DNA from: a virus
Reading direction: 5' to 3' (one strand)
Length of the DNA stretch: 58,885 nucleotides
Virus record (IMG/VR): IMGVR_UViG_3300020123_000348
Location: 1 to 58,885 of that record
The notes under the pieces were generated by a model, which was not told where the DNA came from, made no database searches, and saw nothing but the letters and a program-made list of their open reading frames with translations. Each line of letters begins with the position of its first letter. Within the stretch, counting starts at the first letter, position 1. This document shows, one piece after another, positions 8,684 to 16,377 of this stretch. The position numbers and the translations under genes are program-made.

Positions 8684-8712
8684 AAAATAAATAGCTATTA
8701 TGTTTAGTAAAT

Positions 8713-8731
8713 AAAAATTTTAGTATTTTTG
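8713..8731 (+). promoter_or_regulatory. Bacteroidetes-type promoter, short class
   Basis: TATTTTTG at 8724-8731, followed by CAA and preceded by AAATTTTAG. The start codon follows 32 bases later. Confidence 0.75.
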
Positions 8732-8763
8732 CAATATTAATAATAAACTTAAAAAGAAATAAA

Positions 8764-9138
8764 ATGAAAAATTTCATATTTACCGGAACATTAAGAAGCA
8801 GAATTGCTAATCCTGGAGTTAGCTTTCCAGTTAATATTACTTTTAAAACTGATTTGATTTCAGATGGAAATGATCAAGAGGATTTCAATATTCTTAGTAT
8901 TCATACTTTAGATTCAGATTACGCTGGTTCTCCACAAACATCATCTTCAACAAATGTAAAACAGCATGCTGAATTCTTCGGGACTATGTTTTTGAATGTG
9001 AAATATTCGGTTAAAGATTTCATTGATAAAGCCGTTGGATTGAATTTGGTATTGAAAGTTGTTGATACTAATGGAAGCAATTCAATAACTATTAATGATG
9101 ATATTTCAGCATCTGGTTCATATAGTTATGAACACTAA
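8764..9138 (+). CDS. Hypothetical beta-rich protein, 124 residues
   Basis: Own promoter. The sequence alternates short strands and turns (FIFTGTLRSRI; FPVNITFKTDLI; GLNLVLKVVDTNG; SITINDDISASGSYSYEH), as in small beta-barrel capsid decoration or fibre-base proteins. No family recognised; the decoration role is only a guess from fold style and position beside head genes. Confidence 0.5.
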   Translation: MKNFIFTGTLRSRIANPGVSFPVNITFKTDLISDGNDQEDFNILSIHTLDSDYAGSPQTSSSTNVKQHAEFFGTMFLNVKYSVKDFIDKAVGLNLVLKVVDTNGSNSITINDDISASGSYSYEH

Positions 9139-9202
9139 ATAAAGGCATCGGATTAAGTTTCGATAAATAAAGAGAGTTTGGTTGATAGCAATATTAATTA
9201 AG

Positions 9203-9237
9203 CTTTTTTTATTTTAAATAAATTTTTTGTATTTTTG
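9203..9237 (+). promoter_or_regulatory. Strong Bacteroidetes-type promoter of the sugar cassette
   Basis: The -7 box TATTTTTG lies at 9230-9237 with CAT after it, preceded by TTTTATTTTAAATAAATTT. The ATG at 9245 lies 7 bases beyond the box, so the message is expected to be leaderless or nearly so. Confidence 0.8.
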
Positions 9238-9244
9238 CATCATA

Positions 9245-9895
9245 ATGAAAAACATAATTTATACAGCAATAATTGGAAGCTACGATGAGCTTAAAGAGCC
9301 GCTTATAATTACTAAAGATGTTGATTATTTTTGTTTCACTGATGATGAAAATCTTGTAAGTGATAATTGGAAAGTTGTTGTCATTAAGAATAAAAGAAAC
9401 CTAACACAAGCTCAATTAGCAAGAGATGTGAAGATAAACATACATAGATATATGTTAGAATTCAATAAAGCATTATGGATTGACGCTAATCAACAAATCA
9501 ATGCAAATTTGATGTTTTTATTTGAATCTAATATAGAATATGATTTTACGCTTTTAATGCATCCAGATCGTAACTGTATTTATGATGAAGCTCTTAAATG
9601 TATTCAGTTAGAAAAAGATTCTCAAGATGTCATTAATAATCAAATGAAAAAGTATTTTGATGATTCTTATCCAAGAGATAATTCTTTAGCTGCAACAGGT
9701 TTAATGATTCGTAATAATAAAGAAGAAACAAATAAGTTTTGTGAATTTTGGTTTAATGAGATTTTACACGGAAGTCATAGAGATCAACTTTCTTTTAATT
9801 ATTCTTTAGTAAGTTTTAATCCAAAAATATCATTCAAATTTTTAGAATTCAAAGTTCTTTTAGATAATTTTATACGATGCAAACACAAGAAATAA
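9245..9895 (+). CDS. DUF616/TOD1-like glycosyltransferase 1
   Basis: The start at 9245 is chosen over an upstream in-frame ATG (9227) because the latter lies inside the promoter. 216 residues. The opening IIYTAIIGSYDELKEP and VDYFCFTDDE is the hallmark of the DUF616 (TOD1/MUCI70) glycosyltransferase-like family, followed by a KINIHRYMLEFNKALWIDANQQI segment with the conserved W-D of a nucleotide-sugar site and MHPDRNCIYDEA. First gene of a six-gene overlapping operon. The acceptor is unknown: host surface glycan, virion protein or DNA are all possible. Confidence 0.75.
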   Translation: MKNIIYTAIIGSYDELKEPLIITKDVDYFCFTDDENLVSDNWKVVVIKNKRNLTQAQLARDVKINIHRYMLEFNKALWIDANQQINANLMFLFESNIEYDFTLLMHPDRNCIYDEALKCIQLEKDSQDVINNQMKKYFDDSYPRDNSLAATGLMIRNNKEETNKFCEFWFNEILHGSHRDQLSFNYSLVSFNPKISFKFLEFKVLLDNFIRCKHKK

Positions 9896-10416
9896 TTTGG
9901 CGCAATGATGATATTGCTTTCAACCATATAGCTCATAATGGTGAGAAAGTGATGGATGAGGATTTTCTTTTTAATAGGTTTGTTGAAGTTGATAAATTAT
10001 TTATTAAATATGGAGTAAAACATACTATTGCAGTTATTTGTCATGACTTTTATAAAGCTGAAAAAATGATAGCTTATATAAAAGCTCATTCACATATTGA
10101 TGTTCAGTTGCATTGTTACAGACATGAAGACTATACATTGTTAGATTCTATGACTATTGAAGAAGAGTTGATAAAAGCTAAATTTATTCTTTTCAATATT
10201 TTTAAAAAAATGCCAACTATTTTTTATCCACCATTCAATAAAGTAGAAGATCTACTGATAAAAGCTGTTAAACATATTAATCTTGAAACTTCATTTGAAA
10301 AGATGAGTTTAAATGGTTATTTGAAAGGACAAACAAAGAATGTCATTAACTTTCATTCATGGGCTGATGAGTGTGTTGATTTAGAAGTAGCGTTGATTAA
10401 ATATACTACGAAATGA
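9877..10416 (+). CDS. Polysaccharide deacetylase-like (NodB/CE4) protein
   Basis: 179 residues, overlapping the preceding gene by 19 bases. It shows degenerate CE4 motifs in order: motif 1 with two Asp (IIWRNDDIAF), motif 2 with the two metal-binding His (VQLHCYRHEDY), motif 3 (IFYPPFNK) and a late INFHSWADE that supplies a catalytic-type His. Family members remove acetyl groups from N-acetyl sugars. Among glycosyltransferases it probably trims the same glycan. It lacks a signal peptide, so it acts in the cytoplasm. Confidence 0.7.
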   Translation: MQTQEIIWRNDDIAFNHIAHNGEKVMDEDFLFNRFVEVDKLFIKYGVKHTIAVICHDFYKAEKMIAYIKAHSHIDVQLHCYRHEDYTLLDSMTIEEELIKAKFILFNIFKKMPTIFYPPFNKVEDLLIKAVKHINLETSFEKMSLNGYLKGQTKNVINFHSWADECVDLEVALIKYTTK

Positions 10417-11078
10417 AAGTTGCTTTAATAACAGCTAATTTAGGTAATATAGATGAAGACATTCATTTAGATCAGATAGTAAAACAAGATTATGAATTTT
10501 CATTTTTCAATTTTCATTTAAATAGTTTGCCGTTTCCACTGCCAAACTTAGATAATAGGACAAAAGCAAGATATTTAAAAATCATGACTCATCGTTTTTT
10601 ACCTGAATACGATGTTTATGTTTGGATTGATGGAAGAATTAAAATAATTTCAGAACTATTTATTTCAACTTTTGTAAAACATTTAGAAAATAAAAAAGAA
10701 TTTGTTGTTATAACTCATCCAAAACGAAAAAGTATTTATGAAGAAATTGAATTCATATTGCACCAAATGAATAGTGGCGAACATTATTTAATAGGCCGTT
10801 ATGGTCATCAAGAATTAAGAAAAGAATTAGAGTTTTATAAAAGTGAATTATATCCAAATGAAAATGTTCCATTATTTTCATCAGGTGTTTTAGGAAGATT
10901 GAATAATGAAAAAGTAAATAAAGCTTGTGATGAATGGTTTTTAAGAAGTATTGAATTCTCTAATTTTGACCAAGCAATGTTATCATATATAATTTGGAAA
11001 CATGAATTGACTTCAAAACATTTATTATATGAAAACTGGTTGTTTGCAGTTATGGAACATAATAAGATAATTTACTAA
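10413..11078 (+). CDS. DUF616/TOD1-like glycosyltransferase 2
   Basis: 221 residues, ATGA overlap with the deacetylase. It shares the layout of the enzyme at 9245: N-terminal VALITANLGNIDE, a FFNF strand, YLKIMTHRFLPEYDVYVWIDGRIKI with the W-I-D signature, and ITHPKRKSIYEEIE corresponding to MHPDRNCIYDEA. A late SSGVLGRLNNEKVNKACDEW parallels the AATGLMIRNNKEE segment of the paralogue. The pair probably arose by duplication and may add different sugars. Confidence 0.72.
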   Translation: MKVALITANLGNIDEDIHLDQIVKQDYEFSFFNFHLNSLPFPLPNLDNRTKARYLKIMTHRFLPEYDVYVWIDGRIKIISELFISTFVKHLENKKEFVVITHPKRKSIYEEIEFILHQMNSGEHYLIGRYGHQELRKELEFYKSELYPNENVPLFSSGVLGRLNNEKVNKACDEWFLRSIEFSNFDQAMLSYIIWKHELTSKHLLYENWLFAVMEHNKIIY

Positions 11079-11584
11079 TGAAAAACATTGATTTTGGTTA
11101 TAGAGTTGCTCCAACTGATATTCATTTAGTTGGAAATAATTTAATCGGGGTTGAAGTTGGAGTTGATGTTGGAGCTCATGCAGAAGCATTATTGACTTTT
11201 TGTAGAATTGAAAAACTTTCATTAGTTGATATTTGGGACAATCCTCAACAATATGGTTATTGTTTAGGAAGACTTGAAACTAAATTTAAAAGAGGAAGTT
11301 TTGAAATGATACCAACTACATCTATAAAAGCAAGAGAATTGTTTGAAAATAATTCTTTAGATTTTATTTATTTTGATCACTTACATGATTATGATTCTGT
11401 AAAAAATGATTTGAATTTTTGGTTAATAAAATTGAAAAGAAAAGCTATAATAGGTTATCGTCATTATATGAAATATCCAGGACTTACAAAAGCAATTGAT
11501 GATTTTTTAAAAATGACTAATTTTAAATTTATTGTTGATAATGAAGAAATTATAATTTTTAATAATATAAGTAAAGATGAATAG
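11078..11584 (+). CDS. Class I SAM-dependent methyltransferase
   Basis: 168 residues, starting in the TAATG of the previous gene. Motif I is IGVEVGVDVGAHAEALL; the acidic ribose-binding end of strand 2 is SLVDIWDN; the motif II/IV region is NSLDFIYFDHLHDYDSVKNDL; and AIIGYRHYMKYPGLTKAIDDF is a lid-type segment common in the Methyltransf_24 group that works on sugars or antibiotics. Likely methylates the glycan made by the cassette. Confidence 0.72.
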   Translation: MKNIDFGYRVAPTDIHLVGNNLIGVEVGVDVGAHAEALLTFCRIEKLSLVDIWDNPQQYGYCLGRLETKFKRGSFEMIPTTSIKARELFENNSLDFIYFDHLHDYDSVKNDLNFWLIKLKRKAIIGYRHYMKYPGLTKAIDDFLKMTNFKFIVDNEEIIIFNNISKDE

Positions 11585-12149
11585 AATTGAAATCATCCAA
11601 CATTACATTGATAAGATTAAAGCTATTTCATATCTTGAAATTGGAGTTCAAGATGGTCAGAATTTTAATAAGATTGTTTGTGCTAAAAAGGTTGGAGTTG
11701 ATCCTGATAAAAATTCTAAAGCAACTGTAAATTTAACAAGTGATGAATATTTTGATACTCATACAATAGAAAAATTCGATGTCATATTTTTAGATGGTTT
11801 ACATCATTCAATGCAGTTATTAAAAGACATTAATAATGCTCTTAATTGCTTAGCAGATGGTGGCTATATTATATGCCATGACATAAATCCAAAAGGAGAG
11901 AAAGAACAATTAGTACCAAGAGAAACAAGACATTGGAATGGAGATTGTTGGTTAGCATGGACTATATTAAGAGCGACAAGAAGTGACTTAAAAATGTTTG
12001 TTGTAAATACAGATGAAGGTTGTGGAATTATAAGAAAAGGAAAACAAGAAACAATAAATATTGATTGTAATTTGACTTATGAAAGATTTAGAAATAAAAA
12101 AGTTTATTGGTTAAATTTAGTTGATGTTTCTCAATTTAAACATTTATGA
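11577..12149 (+). CDS. Class I methyltransferase (Methyltransf_24 type)
   Basis: 190 residues, overlapping the previous gene by 8 bases. Motif I SYLEIGVQDGQNFNKI is followed by VGVDPD (acidic residue for the SAM ribose), FDVIFLDGLHHSMQLLKDI, and LADGGYIICHDINPKG with the HD pair typical of this group. A later WNGDCWLAWTILRA helix and MFVVNTDEGCGII strand complete the fold. The gene at 12843 is a decayed relative of this one. Confidence 0.75.
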   Translation: MNRIEIIQHYIDKIKAISYLEIGVQDGQNFNKIVCAKKVGVDPDKNSKATVNLTSDEYFDTHTIEKFDVIFLDGLHHSMQLLKDINNALNCLADGGYIICHDINPKGEKEQLVPRETRHWNGDCWLAWTILRATRSDLKMFVVNTDEGCGIIRKGKQETINIDCNLTYERFRNKKVYWLNLVDVSQFKHL

Positions 12150-12727
12150 AAATCTGGTATTTCACTCCTTATGCTTTAGATGGTAATCTTGGAAAAGCTT
12201 ATAATGAATATTGTGAGTTAGTTAAAAATGAGAATGATTGGATTTGTTTTATTGATGGCGATGTTGCTTTTTTAAATTCATATTGGGGAAAACATTTTGA
12301 AGATCTTATTAAAAAATATCCTAACGCTGGAATCATAACAGCATATACTAATAGGGTTGGTTGTTTAGAGCAATGTTTGAATGGAATGATTTCAGATGAG
12401 AGTGATATAAAAATCCATAAACAAATAGCTTATAAATGTTCAGCAGAACACTATTTAGAAGTAAAAGAAATCAATCATGTCATATCAGGTCATATAATGT
12501 TATTTAAAAAGAAAACTTGGATTGATGCTAAAGGATTTCCAGAAACGTTGAGAGATAAGGATTTGAACAAATATAGTAAGAATATGGCAACCGTTGATAA
12601 TCGCTTTTCAAGAAGAGTTTTGAATTTAGGAAAGAAAATCTTACTTGCGAAAGGAATGTATGTTTTTCATTACTATAGATTGAAAGAAGGTATTCATTCA
12701 AAAGAACATTTAGGGTTATTAACATAA
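12146..12727 (+). CDS. GT-A fold glycosyltransferase
   Basis: 193 residues, last gene of the cassette operon (ATGA overlap). It has an N-terminal NLGKAYNEYCELVKNENDWICFIDGDVAFL with a DxD-type metal site (DGDV), a segment AGIITAYTNRVGCLEQC, and GHIMLFKKKTWIDAKGFPE, a pattern seen in GT2-like enzymes where the G-F positions shape the acceptor site. The C-terminus ends MYVFHYYRLKEG. It transfers a sugar from a nucleotide donor; acceptor unknown. Confidence 0.75.
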   Translation: MKIWYFTPYALDGNLGKAYNEYCELVKNENDWICFIDGDVAFLNSYWGKHFEDLIKKYPNAGIITAYTNRVGCLEQCLNGMISDESDIKIHKQIAYKCSAEHYLEVKEINHVISGHIMLFKKKTWIDAKGFPETLRDKDLNKYSKNMATVDNRFSRRVLNLGKKILLAKGMYVFHYYRLKEGIHSKEHLGLLT

Positions 12728-12745
12728 CAATGTTCAAAACTTTTT

Positions 12746-12806
12746 CATTTTATTTTAAGTAAAATTTTTTTATCTCAAATAAAAGTTATAATTTTGCATC
12801 GTCAAA
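12746..12806 (+). repeat. 61-bp repeat containing an extended promoter, copy 1
   Basis: Identical to 54858-54918 except at one base (G at 12796, A at 54908). The repeat contains the TTTTATTTTAAGTAAAA block, a TTATCTCAAATAAAAG element and the -7 box TAATTTTG at 12789-12796. It drives the gene at 12843. Confidence 0.85.
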
Positions 12807-12842
12807 TTTAAAACTAATGTTTCAAACTAAAAACTTATCGCA

Positions 12843-13469
12843 ATGGAAAATGATAAAATCATCAATGCTCTGATTAATCACTTTGACTACAAAATCTATC
12901 TTGAAATAGGCACTGTATATAAAGATGATTGTTTTGATTATGTTACTTGTAATAATAAATCAAACGTAAGTCTTGAGTATAAAAGTCAAACAGATCACTT
13001 TTGTGATACTGACTATTATTTTAATTTCTTTGGAAAAGAGCAAAGAAAAGATATTATATTTATAGATAATCCTAAAAGTTGTGAACAACTATTAAGAGAT
13101 TTGGATCATTCTCTTTATAACTTAAATGATAATGGAGTTATACTTATAAATAAATGTTTACCAAAGTTAAAGTTTAAAAGAGATGTTAATAATAAACTTT
13201 ATGTTGATTGCGATTGCGATTTTTATAAAGCTTGGTTATATCTTAGAAAAACTCAAGATGAATTAGAAATGTTTGTCATTGATAATCTTGATATGGAAGA
13301 TAATACAAGTTGTGGTGTTCATAATCATGGAGTAGGTGTAATATTTAAAGGCAAACAAAAGCTTTTGAATATAGAATCAATTGATATTTCTTATAAAGAT
13401 TTTATTGAACATAGAAAAAAACTAATGAATACAATTACAGTTGATGAATTTGAAAGTAAATTTATTTAA
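12843..13469 (+). CDS. Degenerate methyltransferase-like protein
   Basis: 208 residues. It aligns by eye along its length with the methyltransferase at 11577: IYLEIGTVYKDDCFDYV against SYLEIGVQDGQNFNKI, SLEYKSQTDHFCDTDYYF against VDPDKNSKATVN..DEYF, IIFIDNPKSCEQLLRDLDHSL against VIFLDGLHHSMQLLKDINNAL, and NDNGVILINKCLP against ADGGYIICHDINP. The glycine-rich SAM loop and the catalytic HD/GLHH residues are lost. It may be a non-catalytic partner or a drifting duplicate. It has its own strong promoter, which argues against simple decay. Confidence 0.6.
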   Translation: MENDKIINALINHFDYKIYLEIGTVYKDDCFDYVTCNNKSNVSLEYKSQTDHFCDTDYYFNFFGKEQRKDIIFIDNPKSCEQLLRDLDHSLYNLNDNGVILINKCLPKLKFKRDVNNKLYVDCDCDFYKAWLYLRKTQDELEMFVIDNLDMEDNTSCGVHNHGVGVIFKGKQKLLNIESIDISYKDFIEHRKKLMNTITVDEFESKFI

Positions 13470-13478
13470 AGTAAAATG

Positions 13479-13508
13479 TTTTTATCTCAAATAAATTTTA
13501 TATATTTG
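13479..13508 (+). promoter_or_regulatory. Bacteroidetes-type promoter, extended class
   Basis: TATATTTG at 13501-13508 followed by CAT; upstream TTTTTATCTCAAATAAATTTT is shared with the 61-bp repeat family. Drives the gene at 13537. Confidence 0.78.
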
Positions 13509-13536
13509 CATTATCAAACAAAAAATAGTAAAGAAA

Positions 13537-13761
13537 TTGAAAACACAAATTGAACTTACAAAAACTGAAAGGCAACAGAAAGTTGAGAAAGACTATCCAA
13601 AAGGAACTCAACTTCGATCAATAAGAAATTCGCGAATAATTTATAAATCATCTGGTGTTTTTATTGAATCAGATTTTGATGAATCAATATTAGATCAAGA
13701 AACTAATGCAGTTATTTGGTCAAGTGAAAGTAAAAAGTTTGCAGAAATAGTTAAAAATTAA
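13537..13761 (+). CDS. Small hypothetical protein, 74 residues (TTG start)
   Basis: No ATG is available; the frame opens at TTG 13537, 28 bases after the promoter box, so the start is uncertain. The protein has a basic N-terminal helix (LTKTERQQKVEKDYPKG) and a beta-hairpin-like region (RIIYKSSGVFIESDFDES). No family recognised. Confidence 0.5.
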   Translation: MKTQIELTKTERQQKVEKDYPKGTQLRSIRNSRIIYKSSGVFIESDFDESILDQETNAVIWSSESKKFAEIVKN

Positions 13762-13765
13762 TCCG

Positions 13766-13783
13766 AAAATTTTTGTAAATTTA
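13766..13783 (+). promoter_or_regulatory. Weak promoter-like site
   Basis: TAAATTTA at 13776-13783 preceded by AATTTTTG, with the ATG at 13788 only 4 bases on. The final A instead of G makes it a weaker match, but the spacing is the same as at the leaderless genes. Confidence 0.45.
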
Positions 13784-13787
13784 AAGC

Positions 13788-14462
13788 ATGAAAGAAATAG
13801 TTTATATATCAGAAAATTTAAAATATGTTCTTGAGAATTGTAATGAACAAGAAAAATTTGTAATATTTAAAAATCTTGAACATTTTGAAAATGAATATGA
13901 ACAAGCTTTAAAAAAATATGATGCTTTAAGTTGTGCAGTAACTTTTCAAGAATTCATTCAAGAAATAATTGATGAGAATCTTAAAAAATTTAAAAAAGAA
14001 ACTAATAAAGAAATTTTATGTAAAAAAGGTTGTGGATTTTGTTGTCACTTGCATACAGACATTACTAAAGAGGAAGCTAAACTATTAGTTGAATATTGTG
14101 AAAGTAGTTTAATTGAAATTAATTGGGATAGATTAAAAATACAATCTGAAAAATCACAAGAAACTTGGAAAGAATTAAATCCAAAAGATAAAAGATGTGT
14201 ATTTTTAAATGATGAAATAATGTCGTGTAAAGTTTATCGATATAGACCAATTAGTTGTAGGAAACATCTTGTAATATCTGAACCTAAATTATGTGATATT
14301 GAAAATAATACAACTGAACAGATTTTGAAAGTAAATACAATAATGGCTGAAATAGTTGCGACGGCTATTTATTCAATTACAGAAACAAATTCAATGAGTA
14401 AACAGTTGATGAAATTTTATGTTGAAGATGATCCAATAAACCAAAATCAAGTATTCATATAA
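13788..14462 (+). CDS. YkgJ-type cysteine-cluster protein
   Basis: 224 residues. The CxxxCxxCC cluster is CKKGCGFCCH (about residues 78-87); a second group is RCVFLNDEIMSCKVYRYRPISCRKH. This matches the zinc/iron-chelating YkgJ family, whose members bind metal through eight or so Cys. N-terminal helices (residues 1-70) and a helical C-terminus flank the core. Function of the family is poorly known. It is common in bacteria and occasionally carried by phages. Confidence 0.75.
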   Translation: MKEIVYISENLKYVLENCNEQEKFVIFKNLEHFENEYEQALKKYDALSCAVTFQEFIQEIIDENLKKFKKETNKEILCKKGCGFCCHLHTDITKEEAKLLVEYCESSLIEINWDRLKIQSEKSQETWKELNPKDKRCVFLNDEIMSCKVYRYRPISCRKHLVISEPKLCDIENNTTEQILKVNTIMAEIVATAIYSITETNSMSKQLMKFYVEDDPINQNQVFI

Positions 14463-14463
14463 A

Positions 14464-14712
14464 ATGCAAGTAGATACATTTGTAAATTCAGATGGTGAAG
14501 TATCAATGTTGATTTCAGCAGATACGCCTTTAGATGAAGAGATATTGAAAAAAGTTGCTAAACAAGTAACAACTGGATCCTCAATAATGATTGAAGTCAC
14601 ATCAGCAATAACTATTTTCAATAAGAATTCAAAAGGTTTATTAATTGGTAAAAAGAATGGAAATGGAGTAATTGGAAAACAAGAAGATAATAATAAAGAA
14701 GAAAAGAAATGA
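14464..14712 (+). CDS. Small hypothetical protein, 82 residues
   Basis: Starts one base after the previous stop and overlaps the next gene by ATGA. N-terminal beta/alpha unit (VSMLISADTPLDEEILKKVAKQV), a middle IMIEVTSAITIF strand and a Gly/Asn/Lys-rich disordered tail. No family recognised. Confidence 0.5.
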   Translation: MQVDTFVNSDGEVSMLISADTPLDEEILKKVAKQVTTGSSIMIEVTSAITIFNKNSKGLLIGKKNGNGVIGKQEDNNKEEKK

Positions 14713-14870
14713 AAATAACTAAAATTATAATTATAATATTGATAATTACTTTATTTGCTCTTTATGTAGGTAAAACATCTATAATAGATGGTAAAATTCA
14801 TATTGAGAGACCGGTTACATTAATATGTTTTATAGTTACAGTAATTGTATCACAATTAGAAGATAATTAA
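14709..14870 (+). CDS. Small membrane protein, 53 residues
   Basis: ATGA overlap with the previous gene. Two hydrophobic stretches (IIIIILIITLFALYVG at residues 6-21 and TLICFIVTVIV near 37-47) with a short polar loop between them suggest a two-helix inner membrane hairpin. Function unknown. Confidence 0.5.
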   Translation: MKITKIIIIILIITLFALYVGKTSIIDGKIHIERPVTLICFIVTVIVSQLEDN

Positions 14871-14871
14871 A

Positions 14872-15081
14872 ATGAAAAAACAAAAAGCTAAATTACTTCA
14901 TATATTACATGGATTGTATTGGACTGTATTTACAACAACTATGGTTCCAGGAAGTAAAGAACATATCTTAATAACTGAAATAAGAGAATATCACTTTTTA
15001 GGAATTACATATTATAGAAAAGTGACATATTTAGGTTGTAGTTGTGGAAGAAATTTTTATAGTAAAAGTTTAATTAAATAA
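14872..15081 (+). CDS. Small hypothetical protein, 69 residues
   Basis: Basic N-terminus, aromatic-rich HILHGLYWTVFTTTM, then a strand-rich HFLGITYYRKVTYLGCSCGRNFYSK with a C-x-C pair that could bind metal together with upstream His. Only one base from the preceding gene. No family recognised. Confidence 0.45.
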   Translation: MKKQKAKLLHILHGLYWTVFTTTMVPGSKEHILITEIREYHFLGITYYRKVTYLGCSCGRNFYSKSLIK

Positions 15082-15087
15082 ATAATT

Positions 15088-15465
15088 ATGACAACTAAAA
15101 AAGAAAATAAGAAATTAAATGATTTGAAACTACTTACTTCAATTGTGTGTAATAAGCTACAAATAGATCCTCATTTAGTAATGGAGACAGAAAAGCGAGA
15201 ATACATTTTTGCTAAAATGGTCATAGCTTATTTAGCTGAAATAGATACACTTAATATAGCAACGTGGTCAGAAATAGCAAAATATCTTGGCTATAAAAAT
15301 CATGGTTCAATTGGTAATTGCAAAACAACTATAAAGAATTTAATAGATGTTTATAAAGACAAAAGAGAAATTATTGAATATCTTAAAGAAAGATGTAAAG
15401 ATCTTAATATGTATAAAAGTAAGCATTTTGTTACATCATCTTATTTTTTAATACCTGGAATATGA
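15088..15465 (+). CDS. DnaA C-terminal-domain-like DNA-binding protein
   Basis: 125 residues. The pattern VCNKLQIDPHLVMETEKREYIFAKMVIAYLA, then TWSEIAKYLGYKNHGSIGNCKTTIKNLID, follows domain IV of DnaA: a first helix with the LxS..R-like region, an R-x-A-x-Y-L helix, and a helix-turn-helix in which (G)xxDHSTV is replaced by YKNHGSIGNC. DnaA domain IV reads DnaA boxes at origins and promoters. No AAA domain is attached, so this is a free DNA-binding module, perhaps an origin decoy or regulator. Confidence 0.65.
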   Translation: MTTKKENKKLNDLKLLTSIVCNKLQIDPHLVMETEKREYIFAKMVIAYLAEIDTLNIATWSEIAKYLGYKNHGSIGNCKTTIKNLIDVYKDKREIIEYLKERCKDLNMYKSKHFVTSSYFLIPGI

Positions 15466-15839
15466 ACAATCTGTTTTTATATATTTTTATCTTAGTTTAT
15501 ATTTTAATGTCAAGTATGATATTAGGATTGACCTGGTACATTCTCTTTTGCACCAGAGTGCAAATAAATATAAAAGTAATAGAAACCATTAAAGAGATAG
15601 AAATCGTTAAATCTGAGCGATTTTATGAAATTGGGAAAATTTCTTATGAAGAATTGATAAAAAATTATCAAGAAAGACAAAAAGATGAAAAGTTAGTTAC
15701 AATAAGAGATTGGGCAGATTTAATGAGATATTGTAAGAATATTATTACAAAAAACCTGCAACATGAATATCCATTCGTCTTCAATAGAGAAACAAATGAG
15801 ATAGTTAAAATAAGTAAGTTTGACAAATTAGGATTTTAA
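15462..15839 (+). CDS. Membrane-anchored hypothetical protein, 125 residues
   Basis: ATGA overlap with the DnaA-like gene. The N-terminus is one transmembrane helix (LFLYIFILVYILMSSMILGLTW), followed by a polar, helical cytoplasmic or periplasmic part rich in Lys/Glu. No domain recognised. Confidence 0.5.
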   Translation: MNNLFLYIFILVYILMSSMILGLTWYILFCTRVQINIKVIETIKEIEIVKSERFYEIGKISYEELIKNYQERQKDEKLVTIRDWADLMRYCKNIITKNLQHEYPFVFNRETNEIVKISKFDKLGF

Positions 15840-15840
15840 T

Positions 15841-16014
15841 ATGAAAAGTAAATTGATAGAATTGTGGAATAAATTTGATGAATTTTTAGGAAAATTAGCT
15901 ACATTAATAGTTATAGTTTTACTATTTTATTGGTTTATAAATATGTGGTATCAACAAAGAGTTGATATTGTGAAAGAAGGTTTAAAACAATATAACCAAG
16001 AACAAAGTAAATGA
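15841..16014 (+). CDS. Small single-pass membrane protein, 57 residues
   Basis: Starts one base after the previous stop and overlaps the next gene by ATGA. One hydrophobic helix ([18 protein letters not shown], about residues 19-36) between a basic N-terminus and a polar C-terminal helix. Function unknown. Confidence 0.5.
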   Translation: MKSKLIELWNKFDEFLGKLATLIVIVLLFYWFINMWYQQRVDIVKEGLKQYNQEQSK

Positions 16015-16376
16015 AAGAAGTAAAAGTTAAAATCTTACAACAAGTTCAGTTAGAATATGTAACTGAAAGATTCAAAGCAAATAACTTCAATAGAGAAGAT
16101 ACTTGCAAAGAATTAGCTATTTCAATAAGAACATTAGGAAGAATCTTAATGAATTTCAATGTTCCAAGACCAAAAAGAGCAGCGAATAAAATAACAGATA
16201 AAATAAGTGATGATATAATATTTTTCATAATATTAGAAATAGGAGGAAAATATGCAGTAAAAACAGCATCAAAGTTTTCTAATAAACAAACAACCGGAAT
16301 TTTAAGATATAAAATACGAGAACTTGCTCAACAAAAAGCTGATGAATTAAATAATCAACCAATTAATAAAAAATAA
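16011..16376 (+). CDS. Fis-type helix-turn-helix protein
   Basis: 121 residues. The segment LEYVTERFKANNFNREDTCKELAISIRTLGRIL (residues 12-45) is a Fis/NtrC-type helix-turn-helix in which CKELAISIRTLGRIL is the turn and recognition helix. The rest is basic and helical. Probably a phage transcription regulator; its position before an untranslated stretch and a promoter fits, but targets are unknown. Confidence 0.6.
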   Translation: MKEVKVKILQQVQLEYVTERFKANNFNREDTCKELAISIRTLGRILMNFNVPRPKRAANKITDKISDDIIFFIILEIGGKYAVKTASKFSNKQTTGILRYKIRELAQQKADELNNQPINKK

Positions 16377-16377
16377 A

